Source: Blautia schinkii DSM 10518
GTDB lineage: Bacteria > Bacillota > Clostridia > Lachnospirales > Lachnospiraceae
Assembly (NCBI GenBank): GCA_000702025.1
Contig: JNKJ01000003.1
Span: 1 to 64,000 of the forward strand
DNA: 64,000 nt
Reading direction: 5' to 3'
Positions 17,098 to 26,481 of the stretch are shown one piece after another. The position numbers and the translations under genes were made by a program. The number at the start of each line of letters is the position of its first letter. The stretch's first letter is position 1. A model generated the notes under the pieces. The model did not search any database, was not told the origin of the DNA, and saw only the letters and a program-made list of their open reading frames with translations.

Positions 17098-17565
17098 TCA
17101 TTTCATTTTCATTACTTTAATTTTATGAGCTTCCACCTGAAATAATGCCATTACCGCCTGCTGAATGTTCTGGACAGTGACAGAATTATCCGCACCTTCC
17201 GCTGCGATCAGCACACCTGTAATCTTTTGGCCGCCGGAATTGGCAAACCCCTGGGCGTCCTTCTCCGGCCCGGTCATCAGTATCACCTGAACCCTCCCCA
17301 CTCCCTCCACATTGGATAAAAGTGACTCCAGTTTTTTCTCAAGCTCCGACTTATCCGTCGTGTCACCTGTTTCATAAGAATCAAGGGAGCTGTCCTTTAA
17401 AATGCCCTGTGATGATTTCTTCTCCGTTTTACTGGACACCGGCAGCGCCACCACGGCCAGAAGCAGTCCCAGAAGCAAGAGCACCACCCACTGCTGACGG
17501 CTCATGTTCAGCAGCTTTGATTTGATACTCTCCTTCCCGGATTCCGCAGGCTTCCAAAAGTCCAT
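17098..17565 (-). CDS. spoIIIAG: Stage III sporulation protein AG
   Basis: 155 aa. N-terminal membrane segment (WVVLLLLGLLLAVVALPV) and a ring-building domain (LEKKLESLLSNVEGVGRVQV to the end) that in Bacillus assembles a large ring in the SpoIIIA-SpoIIQ channel. Start at 17565 is chosen because GGAAAGGGGG lies 7 nt before this ATG. The first 137 nt overlap the 3' end of spoIIIAF in another frame, an unusually long overlap for this operon. Confidence 0.93.
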   Translation of the reverse strand: MDFWKPAESGKESIKSKLLNMSRQQWVVLLLLGLLLAVVALPVSSKTEKKSSQGILKDSSLDSYETGDTTDKSELEKKLESLLSNVEGVGRVQVILMTGPEKDAQGFANSGGQKITGVLIAAEGADNSVTVQNIQQAVMALFQVEAHKIKVMKMK

Positions 17566-17995
17566 CTGCAATCCCCCTTTCCTGCTCCTCATTTAAAACT
17601 CCATTCATATAAAGAGTGGCGGTCACCTGCTCCCCTTCTATATGTACTTCCACCTCTGCGGGATGTATTCCTCTATTTTGCAAAGACTGTAAAATTTTTT
17701 CTTTTATCTCTGTAGCATAACCGCGTTTCAGGTACGTTTCCTGAAGATGGTCAAGCTCCTCCTGCTCCCGTAGTGCACTTTCCTGCTGATAATGTGCCTG
17801 AAAGCTCTGTACAAGCTCCTCCCCTCTCCCCAAGATGGAAAAAACCGGAGTGCACAGCATAAAAATCAGCAAAAGCCCCATGAAAAAACGCACATAACGC
17901 TCATACTTACCGCTTGGAATCAGATGGAGCACTGTTGTCAGCAGGATATAAAAAACAGCAAGACTTTTCATCCATTGGTAGATTTCTTCCTTCAT
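17429..17995 (-). CDS. spoIIIAF: Stage III sporulation protein AF
   Basis: 188 aa from the ATG at 17995. Two N-terminal membrane segments (about 10-55) and a cytosolic or intermembrane alpha-beta domain (about 95-160). The frame is open upstream, but the 4-nt ATGA overlap with spoIIIAE and the sequence MKEEIYQWMKSL fix the start. The last 25 or so residues (Gly/Ala/Ser-rich) are read from DNA that also encodes the start of spoIIIAG, and look like run-on past the natural domain end. Confidence 0.92.
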   Translation of the reverse strand: MKEEIYQWMKSLAVFYILLTTVLHLIPSGKYERYVRFFMGLLLIFMLCTPVFSILGRGEELVQSFQAHYQQESALREQEELDHLQETYLKRGYATEIKEKILQSLQNRGIHPAEVEVHIEGEQVTATLYMNGVLNEEQERGIADGLLEACGIREGEYQIKAAEHEPSAVGGALASGTASGRGGAAGVQ

Positions 17996-19188
17996 GCTCC
18001 ACCTCCAAAGCTTGCCATCAGTATCACAAAAGTAAGCATACACAGCACCTCCGCAGTCAATAGAATGCGCAGCAAAATCCCGCACCCCTCCCCCATGGTG
18101 CTTAAGCATCCCACCATACGCTTGTCCGACACAGGCTGAGAAAGAGCCGCCAGGAAGCGGTAGCTAAGTGAAAGCAGGGCGTAATGAATCACAGGTCCCG
18201 CCCCGGCCAGCACCAGCACCACAAGCATGACCGCGCCCAGGCTGTTGCGCACCAGTACCGCGCTTGTCACCACCAGCTCCGTGACCACATTGATGGCATT
18301 CCCCACTCCGGGAATGGCGCTGGCGGTCTTGCCGATGGCCGTACGCTTGAGCGCGTCCATGACCGGGGCCACCAGATTCTTCACCACTTGAAGCCCCACC
18401 ACAAGGCCCAACAGGGATTTCAGCGCCCAGCTGATAATGGTGTTTAAAAGCTCCGCCAGCTTACTGAGCATCTCCTCCCTGGACAGATGGTTCACCAGGC
18501 GCAGAAGGATATAGAGATTCGCCCCAGGCAGAAGAAGGGTGAGTAAAATCCACTGGATGAGCCATACCAGGAGCAGCACCCCCTGATAAAACACAGCCGC
18601 CGTACTCGCCCCCGAGGAGGCCGCCACAGCCAGGAAATACGCGGGCGAGAGCGTCTTCATAAAATCTGCCATCCAGGATATACTGGTGGACAGAGAGCTG
18701 CTGAGCTCGGAAAACGAATCCATCAGCAGGATGAACAAAAGCAGGTAAACAACATAGAAGCTGATTTCCCCAAGCTGCCCGTTGTCAAACACTTCGGCAA
18801 AATTCGTAAAAATTGCCGCAAGCAAAATCAACAGAAGTATTTTGAAAAACATCCCTTTCTCCGCATCCAACCGGGAATAAAAAAGGCCGTACAGGAATTC
18901 CTGCACCGCCTCTTTAGAAAATACCTCCTCCCCCGATATCAGGCCCTTGAGCGCCTTGGTAAAGGAGAAGCTGTCATTGCCCAGCATTTCGTCCATCATA
19001 TTCTGCACTTCCGAAAAATCCATATCGCCGAGAAGTTCTTCTTCCATGGCCTCCGCCATCCCACTGCCGGAACCGCTCTCGTCTGCACTCGCCCATGCCA
19101 ACGCCGGAGCCGCCAGACCAGCCACATACAGCACGACCAGCACCAACGCCGCCCATCTTACCATAAACCGCCCGGCAGACCCTTTCAT
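17992..19188 (-). CDS. spoIIIAE: Stage III sporulation protein AE
   Basis: 398 aa. Cleavable signal-like N-terminus (WAALVLVVLYVAGLAAPALA), an acidic extracytoplasmic loop, then about seven hydrophobic segments. SpoIIIAE is a polytopic component of the mother-cell export apparatus. It overlaps spoIIIAD at its start and spoIIIAF at its end, each by ATGA, showing tight coupling. Confidence 0.95.
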   Translation of the reverse strand: MKGSAGRFMVRWAALVLVVLYVAGLAAPALAWASADESGSGSGMAEAMEEELLGDMDFSEVQNMMDEMLGNDSFSFTKALKGLISGEEVFSKEAVQEFLYGLFYSRLDAEKGMFFKILLLILLAAIFTNFAEVFDNGQLGEISFYVVYLLLFILLMDSFSELSSSLSTSISWMADFMKTLSPAYFLAVAASSGASTAAVFYQGVLLLVWLIQWILLTLLLPGANLYILLRLVNHLSREEMLSKLAELLNTIISWALKSLLGLVVGLQVVKNLVAPVMDALKRTAIGKTASAIPGVGNAINVVTELVVTSAVLVRNSLGAVMLVVLVLAGAGPVIHYALLSLSYRFLAALSQPVSDKRMVGCLSTMGEGCGILLRILLTAEVLCMLTFVILMASFGGGA

Positions 19189-19571
19189 GCCAGAAACTCC
19201 TCAATCGTCTCCAGCAGCGCCAGAAGTATGGGCATACTCAACACCATGATAGACAGCTTGCAGAAAAGCTCAATCTGCGCCCCGGTTGCCTGATAGCCCG
19301 CATCCTTGCAGATTCCGGACGAAAACTGTCCGATGTAAGTGATACCGATCATCTTAACCAGGGTGGAGATATAACCACTGTCCACCGGCAGACTGGTGCG
19401 CATTTTCTCTATGGCGTCAAACAGATAGCGGAGCTTTCCCACCGCGAATCCAAGGATAAGGAGTCCGATGCCCATGGTAATAAAGCAGGCATATTCCGGC
19501 TTGGTGCCCTTAATAAGGAAGCCCAGCATCACACCGCCCACGCCCAAAAGCGAAATCTTCACAATGTCCAT
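19185..19571 (-). CDS. spoIIIAD: Stage III sporulation protein AD
   Basis: 128 aa, three to four hydrophobic segments, SpoIIIAC/AD family (DIVKISLLGVGGVMLGFLIKG at the N-terminus, given here as the first residues after Met). Start at 19571 follows GGAGGAGATT; an upstream in-frame ATG lies in the dispersed repeat and is less likely. A 65-bp gap holding that repeat separates it from spoIIIAC. Confidence 0.93.
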   Translation of the reverse strand: MDIVKISLLGVGGVMLGFLIKGTKPEYACFITMGIGLLILGFAVGKLRYLFDAIEKMRTSLPVDSGYISTLVKMIGITYIGQFSSGICKDAGYQATGAQIELFCKLSIMVLSMPILLALLETIEEFLA

Positions 19572-19600
19572 AATCTCCTCCGTCTGTCCATGCAAGCATG

Positions 19601-19630
19601 GCCGCTTGGCTCATTGCTCACGGGATTAAA
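19601..19630 (-). repeat. Dispersed intergenic repeat, copy B
   Basis: Read on the minus strand it begins TTTAATCCCGTGAGC and contains ATGAGCCAAGC, matching copy A (8186-8217). A neighbouring palindrome CATGCAAGCATG at 19589-19600 may belong to the element. It sits in the spoIIIAC-spoIIIAD gap, within the operon. Confidence 0.6.
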
Positions 19631-19636
19631 ACTACA

Positions 19637-19831
19637 CTACAAGGCAAAGAGCTGTCTGATGCTTTCAAACAGATCATAAATATAAGGAACAATCCAAAAT
19701 AATACAATCAATAATCCGGCCAGGCTCACAAGAAATGCCTGCTCCTCTCTGCCGCTGTGCTTGAGAATCTGCGAAAGAACGGAGACCAGGATTCCGACCG
19801 CCGCGATTTTAAAAATAATACTGACCTCCAA
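19637..19831 (-). CDS. spoIIIAC: Stage III sporulation protein AC
   Basis: 64 aa with two membrane segments, the standard size for SpoIIIAC. It starts at TTG: AGGAGGA lies a few nt before TTG GAG GTC AGT, and no ATG is available in a suitable place. It is 22 bp downstream of spoIIIAB. Small membrane partner of SpoIIIAD in the channel complex. Confidence 0.93.
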   Translation of the reverse strand: MEVSIIFKIAAVGILVSVLSQILKHSGREEQAFLVSLAGLLIVLFWIVPYIYDLFESIRQLFAL

Positions 19832-19853
19832 TTACTCCTCCTTTCCGCACGGC

Positions 19854-20372
19854 CTACCAAACGAGGATCGCCAGCAGCACACCGCCCAGAATCCCCAGAC
19901 TTTGGTACGCTTTTTTCCGGCCGGGCATATCCAGCCTCAGCCTGTCGATGTCCTGCTCTAAGTCACGCTCGTAGATTTCCAACTGCCTCATCTGCATATC
20001 CAGATCCAGATATCCCAGATGCTCTCCAAGGGAAAACAATTTCTCCTGTTCCTCCTTTGTCAGGCTCAAATCTCCCAGATGACGTTTGGCACACATCCGG
20101 AAAATTTCATCAAAAGGGCGTCCTGTATTTTTCTGCAGCTCACATGCCGTGTCTCTCAGGAACTCCCCGTATACTCCGGGAAGCTTTCTGGCTGCGCCGC
20201 AGAACGCATCGTGTAGAGAAGCATTACCGTAGCGGATTTCCCCCTTGAGGCAGATTACCATGCGCAGGATTGTCCCAAGCGCCCGCTCTCTGTACGTAAG
20301 CTCCAGGCTTTTACTGAACCCAATCCCCGTACCGGCAATGATGATCAATATCAGTCCGGCTGCCTTCAGCAT
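19854..20372 (-). CDS. spoIIIAB: Stage III sporulation protein AB
   Basis: 172 aa. N-terminal membrane anchor (LKAAGLILIIIAGTGIGFS), a helical GspF-like middle domain, and a C-terminal hydrophobic end (GILGGVLLAILV). Family parallel with type II secretion GspF supports an export-platform role. Its ATG overlaps the spoIIIAA stop by 7 nt. Confidence 0.94.
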   Translation of the reverse strand: MLKAAGLILIIIAGTGIGFSKSLELTYRERALGTILRMVICLKGEIRYGNASLHDAFCGAARKLPGVYGEFLRDTACELQKNTGRPFDEIFRMCAKRHLGDLSLTKEEQEKLFSLGEHLGYLDLDMQMRQLEIYERDLEQDIDRLRLDMPGRKKAYQSLGILGGVLLAILVW

Positions 20373-21286
20373 AAATTGCCCTCTCCGTCAAATATCCCTT
20401 CCACAATTCCCGCTCTGTCGCGTTTTCCCAAAAGAATATACCGTTCAAACACTCTCTGCTCCATGAGCTTACGGAAAAAGGGCTGGTTCAAAATATCCTC
20501 CAGAGAATTGCCGTGGGCAGTCGCGATAAGCTTACAGCCACAGTGGATCACCGACTCCACAGCCTTAAAATCCTCCTCCTTGCCGAGCTCATCCACCGCC
20601 ACAACCGCTGGCGACATAGAACGGATCAGCATCTGCATCCCCTCAGCTTTGGGACAGCCGTCCAGGATATCGGTGCGCATCCCCAGGTCATTCTGAGGCA
20701 CGCCCTGGTAGCAGCCGGCCAGCTCGCTCCGCTCATCCACCACCCCTACGGTGACGCCGGAAATCCCATCCCTGCCATTGCTTAGCTGGCGGATGATATC
20801 TCTCAGTAGGGTAGTCTTGCCGCATCGGGGCGGTGACACGATCAGGGTGTGAGCCACCCAGTCCTTTGTCTGTATGTAGGGCATCACCTGTTCGGCGCAG
20901 CCCGGTATCTGATGGGCCAGTCTCACATTAATACAGGAAATATATTTCATCCCCCGGATGCGGCTGCCATCCAGTATCACCTTGCCCGTAACACCCACAC
21001 GGTGCCCGCCCTGGACGCTTAAAAATCCCTGGCGGACCTCCTCCTCATAAGCATATAAGGAATAGCCGCTCACATATTCCAACGTTTCCTTTAAATCTTC
21101 CTGGGTGACCAGGTACTGCTCCTTCCCCCATTTACGCAGAAAGCATTCGCCTCCGTCATAGGTCAGAAAAAGCGGCCTGCCCACCCGCAGCCGTATTTCA
21201 TATAATTTATCATAATCAAGGTCTGCCTCCATCAAAAGCTGACGGATGTTGCCGGCAAACAGGTTTTGAATCTGATTTGCTTCCAT
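20366..21286 (-). CDS. spoIIIAA: Stage III sporulation protein AA (ATPase)
   Basis: 306 aa. Secretion-type ATPase related to GspE/VirB11, with Walker A SPPRCGKTTLLRD near residue 150 and a Walker B region (VVAVDELGKEED). It energises the SpoIIIA apparatus. Start at 21286 because AGAGGTGAGACAG directly precedes that ATG; an upstream in-frame ATG has no such site. First gene of the eight-gene operon. Confidence 0.95.
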   Translation of the reverse strand: MEANQIQNLFAGNIRQLLMEADLDYDKLYEIRLRVGRPLFLTYDGGECFLRKWGKEQYLVTQEDLKETLEYVSGYSLYAYEEEVRQGFLSVQGGHRVGVTGKVILDGSRIRGMKYISCINVRLAHQIPGCAEQVMPYIQTKDWVAHTLIVSPPRCGKTTLLRDIIRQLSNGRDGISGVTVGVVDERSELAGCYQGVPQNDLGMRTDILDGCPKAEGMQMLIRSMSPAVVAVDELGKEEDFKAVESVIHCGCKLIATAHGNSLEDILNQPFFRKLMEQRVFERYILLGKRDRAGIVEGIFDGEGNLC

Positions 21287-21307
21287 CTGTCTCACCTCTT
21301 TACACTT

Positions 21308-21315
21308 AATATATG
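21308..21315 (-). promoter_or_regulatory. Possible sigma-E -10 element of spoIIIA operon
   Basis: The minus strand reads CATATATT about 25 bp before the spoIIIAA start, close to the sigma-E -10 consensus CATACAAT. In Bacillus this operon depends on sigma-E. The -35 part is not convincing. Confidence 0.3.
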
Positions 21316-21339
21316 TGGACAATCTCAATTTAGTACTCA

Positions 21340-21387
21340 GAAAAAAAGAGCAATCGCGGGTCTGCCGGAGTTAATCCTGGTAGACCC
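21340..21387 (-). terminator. Intrinsic terminator at end of 21371-22522 gene
   Basis: On the minus strand GGGTCTACC pairs with GGCAGACCC, with the gene's stop codon in the loop, followed by a T7 run about 10 nt later. It insulates the spoIIIA operon from upstream transcription. Confidence 0.65.
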
Positions 21388-22522
21388 TTACGTTTGCCCT
21401 GCTTGATTCATGCTCTTCCATCTTAGGAAGACTCAGCTTTAATACCCTGTCCACAATATTTGCCGAGGAGGCGCGGTACGCATATGCGCCTGACTCAAAT
21501 AAAATATACAGATTATCGCCCTCCACGAAAATCTGTTCCATCCGTTCCGGAAAACGGTAGCTTTTGGCAGAGTTCTCATTCACATACAGCCGTTTGTCCG
21601 ACTGCTCATAGAACACCACGCGGGATGGCAGGATACCAAAGGAATGGGATAGCAGCAGCTTGTCGTTATAGAACGCCATCCCCTGTGCCTGCTCCGATAT
21701 GGTGGAATAGTCAAGCGGTATCGCCATGGCAAAATCCATGCCAAGCCCCTGGTCAAGCTTCGTCACAAGATTTCCCTCTGCATCGACTGCATATCTGGCG
21801 ATGTTACTCTCCGTATACTTGTTAAAGCAGCCCACATAAAGGCAGCCTTCATAAAAAGTCATAAAAGAGTCCCGTACAATACCATAAAGGCTGCAAACCT
21901 GTGTCACATTGACCGGCCTGTGCCCCTCCATATAGTCGTAGCTCCTGATATCCTCCATCGAAATACTCACCGCCTCCGCGATGCCGCTCTCATTGGAGGA
22001 ATACCAAAGGATTTCATGCTCCGGATCATAAGCCAAGCCTCCCACATGGGGACGGCCCGGCAGAACAAGCTCCTTGACGAAACGGTGGCTCTCTTTATTC
22101 ACCACATAAATGACAGAGTTATGCTTTCCGGTGTGGCAGTAGGCACTGACGAGCACATACTCCTCCGTGACAGCCAGCCCCTGAGGCGTCATTGACGTAC
22201 AGGTAGCCGGCGTACCGCCCTCAGCCGTAAGCAGCGTCCTGGTGGATTTCAGGCCCGGGATGATATACGTTCCATATTCTTTTTCTTTTTTCCTGTCCTC
22301 AAAGGCAAATGCTATCAAATCCTCTTTCTGGGAAAGCATCTGTACCTGTCCCCGCAGCGAATACACCGCCGCATCCTGGTTGGTCACATGATACTTCGCA
22401 GGCGGCTCCGTCCTGCCTCTGTACACAAACGCATAACCCCAGAAACAGAAAACCAGCACCGCCATCACCATCAAAAGCTTCAAGGTAAACACCCTGATCT
22501 GCTGCTTTTTCTCTCTGTTCAT
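21371..22522 (-). CDS. Membrane-anchored beta-propeller-like protein, unknown function
   Basis: 383 aa, not recognised. An N-terminal basic segment and one membrane helix (LLMVMAVLVFCFWGYAFVY) suggest an anchored protein facing outward. The rest is rich in repeated short beta-type segments with Tyr/Gly turns (VSAYCHTGKHNSVIYVVN, HVGGLAYDPEHEILWYSS, LYVGCFNKY), resembling a beta-propeller. No catalytic motif is visible. It lies between the phosphopantetheinyl transferase and spoIIIAA and has its own terminator. Its leader contains spaced CAGTTC repeats. Confidence 0.7.
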   Translation of the reverse strand: MNREKKQQIRVFTLKLLMVMAVLVFCFWGYAFVYRGRTEPPAKYHVTNQDAAVYSLRGQVQMLSQKEDLIAFAFEDRKKEKEYGTYIIPGLKSTRTLLTAEGGTPATCTSMTPQGLAVTEEYVLVSAYCHTGKHNSVIYVVNKESHRFVKELVLPGRPHVGGLAYDPEHEILWYSSNESGIAEAVSISMEDIRSYDYMEGHRPVNVTQVCSLYGIVRDSFMTFYEGCLYVGCFNKYTESNIARYAVDAEGNLVTKLDQGLGMDFAMAIPLDYSTISEQAQGMAFYNDKLLLSHSFGILPSRVVFYEQSDKRLYVNENSAKSYRFPERMEQIFVEGDNLYILFESGAYAYRASSANIVDRVLKLSLPKMEEHESSRANVRVYQD

Positions 22523-22527
22523 TCTGT

Positions 22528-22611
22528 CAGTTCCTATTTTCCGTCAGTTCTTTTTTCGTCAGTTCCAGTTTTCTTTCAGTTCCAGTTTTCTATTCCAATT
22601 TCTTTCAGTTC
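22528..22611. repeat. Spaced CAGTTC repeats in leader
   Basis: CAGTTC occurs at 22528, 22545, 22560, 22577 and 22606 with similar T-rich spacers. On the minus strand this gives repeated GGAACTGA motifs upstream of the 22522 start, the last of which includes the only Shine-Dalgarno-like bases. Confidence 0.6.
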
Positions 22612-22620
22612 CTATTACCA

Positions 22621-23169
22621 TCAGTCTAATGTCACCTCTACATATTCCCAACTGATCTCCATAGGGTCCATAGACCATACCGCTCCGCTGTACCCCGGTT
22701 CCAGGTCAAGCAGCATATAGCAGCCGCTGTCCATGGGAATCGTGCGCAAATCCCGGGACAATCCCTCTCCGGTCCACTTAATATAAGCCTCCCGCAGCAC
22801 CCATTGGGTAAAAAACGCCTGCTCCGGCTCGTCTGCCTCCAAAATCTCCCTCACCATATGAGACGGCACCATCCGCTCCAGCATCCGGCCGTAGTTCGCC
22901 TTTCTATGCATCTGGATATCGATTCCCACTTCCTCTGGTGCAATTATACACGCCACATATTTCCCGGAATGACTGATGTTATAATGGATTTTCGGCTGCA
23001 GGGTGAAAAACGGTTTTCCATGCTCTCCGAGCGCCCGCGGCTCTCTTTTCAAGCTTAGTCCGTATTCTCTTTCCAGCCCGGTTTCCAGCAGCTTTTCCCC
23101 GATCATATGCTCCATATTCTTATGCTCATATTCTTGTTTTACATGTGTGAAATAGATAATTCCATTCAT
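22621..23169 (-). CDS. Sfp-type 4'-phosphopantetheinyl transferase
   Basis: 182 aa, somewhat short for Sfp (about 220). Signature parts: VGIDIQ near 98 and WVLREAYIKWTGEGL near 142, where the usual KE..K is REAYIK with the Glu and final Lys kept. Transfers phosphopantetheine from CoA to carrier proteins. No polyketide or peptide synthetase is in the window, so the target may be AcpP or a distant carrier. It shares a 4-nt ATGA overlap with the helicase upstream. Confidence 0.88.
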   Translation of the reverse strand: MNGIIYFTHVKQEYEHKNMEHMIGEKLLETGLEREYGLSLKREPRALGEHGKPFFTLQPKIHYNISHSGKYVACIIAPEEVGIDIQMHRKANYGRMLERMVPSHMVREILEADEPEQAFFTQWVLREAYIKWTGEGLSRDLRTIPMDSGCYMLLDLEPGYSGAVWSMDPMEISWEYVEVTLD

Positions 23170-24992
23170 AAGCCTGTCTCCTCAAGGAAACGTGAGGGCT
23201 CCCGCTCCTTCTCAAACTGACGGCGCACATAGCACAGCTTAAGCACCTTCTTCGCACGCGTCATTCCCACATAGAAGAGCCTGCGTTCCTCTTCCACAGC
23301 CTCCTCAAGCATTGCTTTCTTATAAGGTATACTTCCCTCATTCACATTAAGTATGTAAACCTTGTCATATTCCAGCCCCTTCACTGCATGAAGCGTAGAA
23401 ACCACCACGCCCTCCCGGCGTTTCTCCTGCTTCTTTGCCAGCTCCTTCAGCCTGCTGCCATACTCCTCCATATAATCCTCCCACTCCTTAAGCGTGCTCT
23501 TTCCCTTAGCACTCTCCTGGATACGGTCAAGGATTTCCAGCAGCTCCTCCGGCTTAATCTTTCGATAGGAAGCGTATTCGCGAAGGTAGTCCTCATACCC
23601 CATAGCCTTGCGGATAAAATTCACCCCGGCAAAGGGATTGAGGGTGGAAAGGATGCGCAGATGGGTTTCCAGTGTGGTGATACGGTCGCACATCCAGTCC
23701 TTTTCTCTGTAAAATTCCCTAAGAGCATCGAAGCTCACCCGGCTGTCCGTAAGGGAATCCCGGGCAATGTAACGGTTCGGGCGGTTCATCACCTCAAGAA
23801 AGGTCTTGCGGCTTCTGTCCCCCGCCGCCAGATGCATGTAGGCCAGCATGTTCCTGCAGAGCCAATGTCGGAACAGATTGGGCAGCTGTTCCTTCATGGT
23901 GAAAGGCACCTGGTATTCCATAAAAGCGCCCACCAGCCCCTCTGCCTCCTGGTTCGTGCGGAATAGGATTGCCGTGTCCTCAAGCTTTTCCCCTTTATCA
24001 AGACGCGCTTTCAGCTCCTGTACCACACCCATGTACTCCTCCCGGGGATTGTCAAACTCCTGGCAGCGCACCATATCCCCCTGCGCATTGGGGGTGGAAA
24101 GCTTCTTTTTAAACCGTTTGCGGTTACAGTCGATCACCTTCACAGCCGTGCTCAGGATATTGCTGCTGCACCTGTAATTCACATCAAGCAATACTGTCTC
24201 CGCCTTGGGATAATCCTTGCTGAAGTTTAACATGATCTCTGGCCGCGCGCCCCGGAAATGATAGATGGACTGGTCATCGTCTCCCACAATAAAAAGATTG
24301 TCCGCAGGCGCAGCCAACATACGTACAATGTCGTACTGCAGCCGGTTGATATCCTGGAACTCATCCACCAGAATATACCGGAACTTCTGCCGCCACGCAT
24401 TTAATATGTCTGCGCGCGCCTGAAATAGCTCATAGCAGTACAGCAGCATATCGTCAAAATCAAGCTTCCGCCGCTCCTTGAGCTTGTTCCGGTAACCGCT
24501 GTATATCTGCCTGAACACCTCGTCAGGACAGCAGGTCGAGTAATAATGCTCCAGGGAAATACGATTGCCCTTGACCACACTGATTTCTTTTGCCACCTCA
24601 TCGAGGAAATCTCCCTCCTGTGCAAGCTCCTCACTGTAAAGAAGAGCCAGCTCTTTAAGTATCTCATACTTCTCTTCCTCTGAGAGAATATTCGCCGCCC
24701 CAAGTCCGTACGCCTGCTTGAGTATCCCATAGAAAACTCCGTGGAAGGTGCCAAAAGTCACCGCACTTCTCGCCTCCCCGGTAAACTTCAGAAAGCGCTC
24801 CTTCATCTCCACCGCTGCGGCCTTGGAAAAAGTCACAACCAAAATAGAAGAAGCCGGTATCTTCCCCTGCGTAATCAGATATGCAGTTCGTTCCACTATG
24901 ACGGAGGTTTTCCCCGAACCAGGGCCTGCCAGGACCATCATCGGTCCTGACAGGTGAGCGATCGCCCGTTTTTGAGATGGGTTTCTGTTCAT
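23166..24992 (-). CDS. UvrD/PcrA-like SF1 DNA helicase
   Basis: 608 aa, shorter than PcrA (about 730). Walker A in LAGPGSGKTSVI near 20, Walker B in ILVDEFQDINRLQ, motif III in GDDDQSIYHFRGA, motif V/VI in TLHAVKGLEYDKVY and EERRLFYVGMTRAKK. It ends shortly after motif VI and lacks the C-terminal extension that binds RNA polymerase in PcrA. Probably a 3'-5' helicase for repair. Coupled by ATGA overlap to the phosphopantetheinyl transferase downstream. Confidence 0.92.
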   Translation of the reverse strand: MNRNPSQKRAIAHLSGPMMVLAGPGSGKTSVIVERTAYLITQGKIPASSILVVTFSKAAAVEMKERFLKFTGEARSAVTFGTFHGVFYGILKQAYGLGAANILSEEEKYEILKELALLYSEELAQEGDFLDEVAKEISVVKGNRISLEHYYSTCCPDEVFRQIYSGYRNKLKERRKLDFDDMLLYCYELFQARADILNAWRQKFRYILVDEFQDINRLQYDIVRMLAAPADNLFIVGDDDQSIYHFRGARPEIMLNFSKDYPKAETVLLDVNYRCSSNILSTAVKVIDCNRKRFKKKLSTPNAQGDMVRCQEFDNPREEYMGVVQELKARLDKGEKLEDTAILFRTNQEAEGLVGAFMEYQVPFTMKEQLPNLFRHWLCRNMLAYMHLAAGDRSRKTFLEVMNRPNRYIARDSLTDSRVSFDALREFYREKDWMCDRITTLETHLRILSTLNPFAGVNFIRKAMGYEDYLREYASYRKIKPEELLEILDRIQESAKGKSTLKEWEDYMEEYGSRLKELAKKQEKRREGVVVSTLHAVKGLEYDKVYILNVNEGSIPYKKAMLEEAVEEERRLFYVGMTRAKKVLKLCYVRRQFEKEREPSRFLEETGL

Positions 24993-25014
24993 ATTTTATC
25001 TATCCGGTCTGCTA

Positions 25015-26481
25015 TTATTCTGCCTGTGTACAATTACTCAGTTTCTCAATTGCTGCTTTTACACGGTTGATTGTCTCGTCCTTGCCAATGATTTCCATAA
25101 TCTCTGTAGCCCCTGCCGGTGTCATCTGCTTGCCGGAAACTGCAGTACGAAGCGGCCACATTACATAACCGTTTTTATACCCTTTTTCCTTCACAAACTC
25201 ACTTAAGGCAGCAAACAGCGGATCGTTTGTATATTCCTCATGAGCCTCCAGAAGCGGTAATACTTCTTTGAGCACAGCAAGAGAGCTCTCCTCCGTTGTT
25301 TTCATTTTCTTATGGCGGTACATGGACGCGTCGTATTCCGGTACCTCCGCGAAGAAATCAATCAGCTCCGGAATATCCGGGAACACTTCAATCCTTGTCT
25401 GTACCATGCCTGCAATCTTATGAAAATCATAATCCCCTTTCAGAACCTCTTTCATAAAAGGAAGGGCTCTTTCAAAGAAGGCATCCGGTTCCATTTTCTT
25501 AATATACTCGCCGTTCATCCAGCGCAGCTTCGCAATGTCAAACACTGCCGGAGACTTATTGATATGGTGGTAATCAAACGCTTCCACCAGCTCCTCAAGT
25601 GAGAAAATCTCCCTGTTTTCCGACGGACTCCAGCCAAGGAGCGCCACATAATTCACAACCGCCTCAGAAAGGAAGCCTTGCTCCAGAAGGTCCTCATAGG
25701 AGGAGTGTCCGGAACGCTTGGACAGCTTCTGATGATCCTCGTCCGTAATCAGCGGGCAATGTACATAAACCGGGATGTCCCAACCAAACGCTTCATAGAT
25801 TCTGTTGTATTTCGGCGCGGAGGACAGGTACTCATTGCCTCTCACCACATGTGTGATTCCCATGAAATGATCGTCCACCACATTGGCAAAATTGTAGGTT
25901 GGATATCCGTCTGATTTAATCAGGATCAAATCCTCAAGCTCCTCATTGTTGACTGTAATATCTCCATAAATCACATCCTCAAAGGTAGTCGTGCCCTCAG
26001 TCGGCATGTTGAAACGGATGACATGTGGCTCGCCTGCTGCCAGACGCTTTTCCACCTCTTCCTTGGAGAGATTAAGACAACGCTTGTCGTAGATGGAAAT
26101 TTCCTTTCCGGCTACGGTACGCTTCATATTCTCCAGCTCTTCTTTTTTGCAGAAGCAGTAATATGCGTCGCCCTGCTCGATCAGCTTCTTCGCATATTCC
26201 AGGTAAATGCCGGAGGCCTGGCGCTCACTCTGTACGTAAGGGCCGACGCCCCCGTCCTTGTCCGGTCCCTCATCATGTACAAGTCCGGTCTTTGCCAGTG
26301 TACGGTAAATAATATCCACCGCACCTTCCATATAGCGCTCCTGGTCTGTATCTTCTATACGGAGAATAAAATCTCCGCCCTCATGCTTGGTGATCAGATA
26401 TGCATATAATGCAGTTCTTAAATTTCCCACATGCATCCTTCCGGTGGGACTCGGTGCGAATCTTGTCCTAAGTTTACTCAT
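25015..26481 (-). CDS. gltX: Glutamyl-tRNA synthetase
   Basis: 488 aa class I synthetase. HIGH-type motif in [16 protein letters not shown] and KMSKS-type motif KLSKR. Charges tRNA-Glu. Whether it is discriminating or also charges tRNA-Gln cannot be decided here, as no gatCAB or glnS is in the window. AGGAGTAT precedes the ATG. No T-box leader is visible in the 150 bp upstream. Confidence 0.96.
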   Translation of the reverse strand: MSKLRTRFAPSPTGRMHVGNLRTALYAYLITKHEGGDFILRIEDTDQERYMEGAVDIIYRTLAKTGLVHDEGPDKDGGVGPYVQSERQASGIYLEYAKKLIEQGDAYYCFCKKEELENMKRTVAGKEISIYDKRCLNLSKEEVEKRLAAGEPHVIRFNMPTEGTTTFEDVIYGDITVNNEELEDLILIKSDGYPTYNFANVVDDHFMGITHVVRGNEYLSSAPKYNRIYEAFGWDIPVYVHCPLITDEDHQKLSKRSGHSSYEDLLEQGFLSEAVVNYVALLGWSPSENREIFSLEELVEAFDYHHINKSPAVFDIAKLRWMNGEYIKKMEPDAFFERALPFMKEVLKGDYDFHKIAGMVQTRIEVFPDIPELIDFFAEVPEYDASMYRHKKMKTTEESSLAVLKEVLPLLEAHEEYTNDPLFAALSEFVKEKGYKNGYVMWPLRTAVSGKQMTPAGATEIMEIIGKDETINRVKAAIEKLSNCTQAE

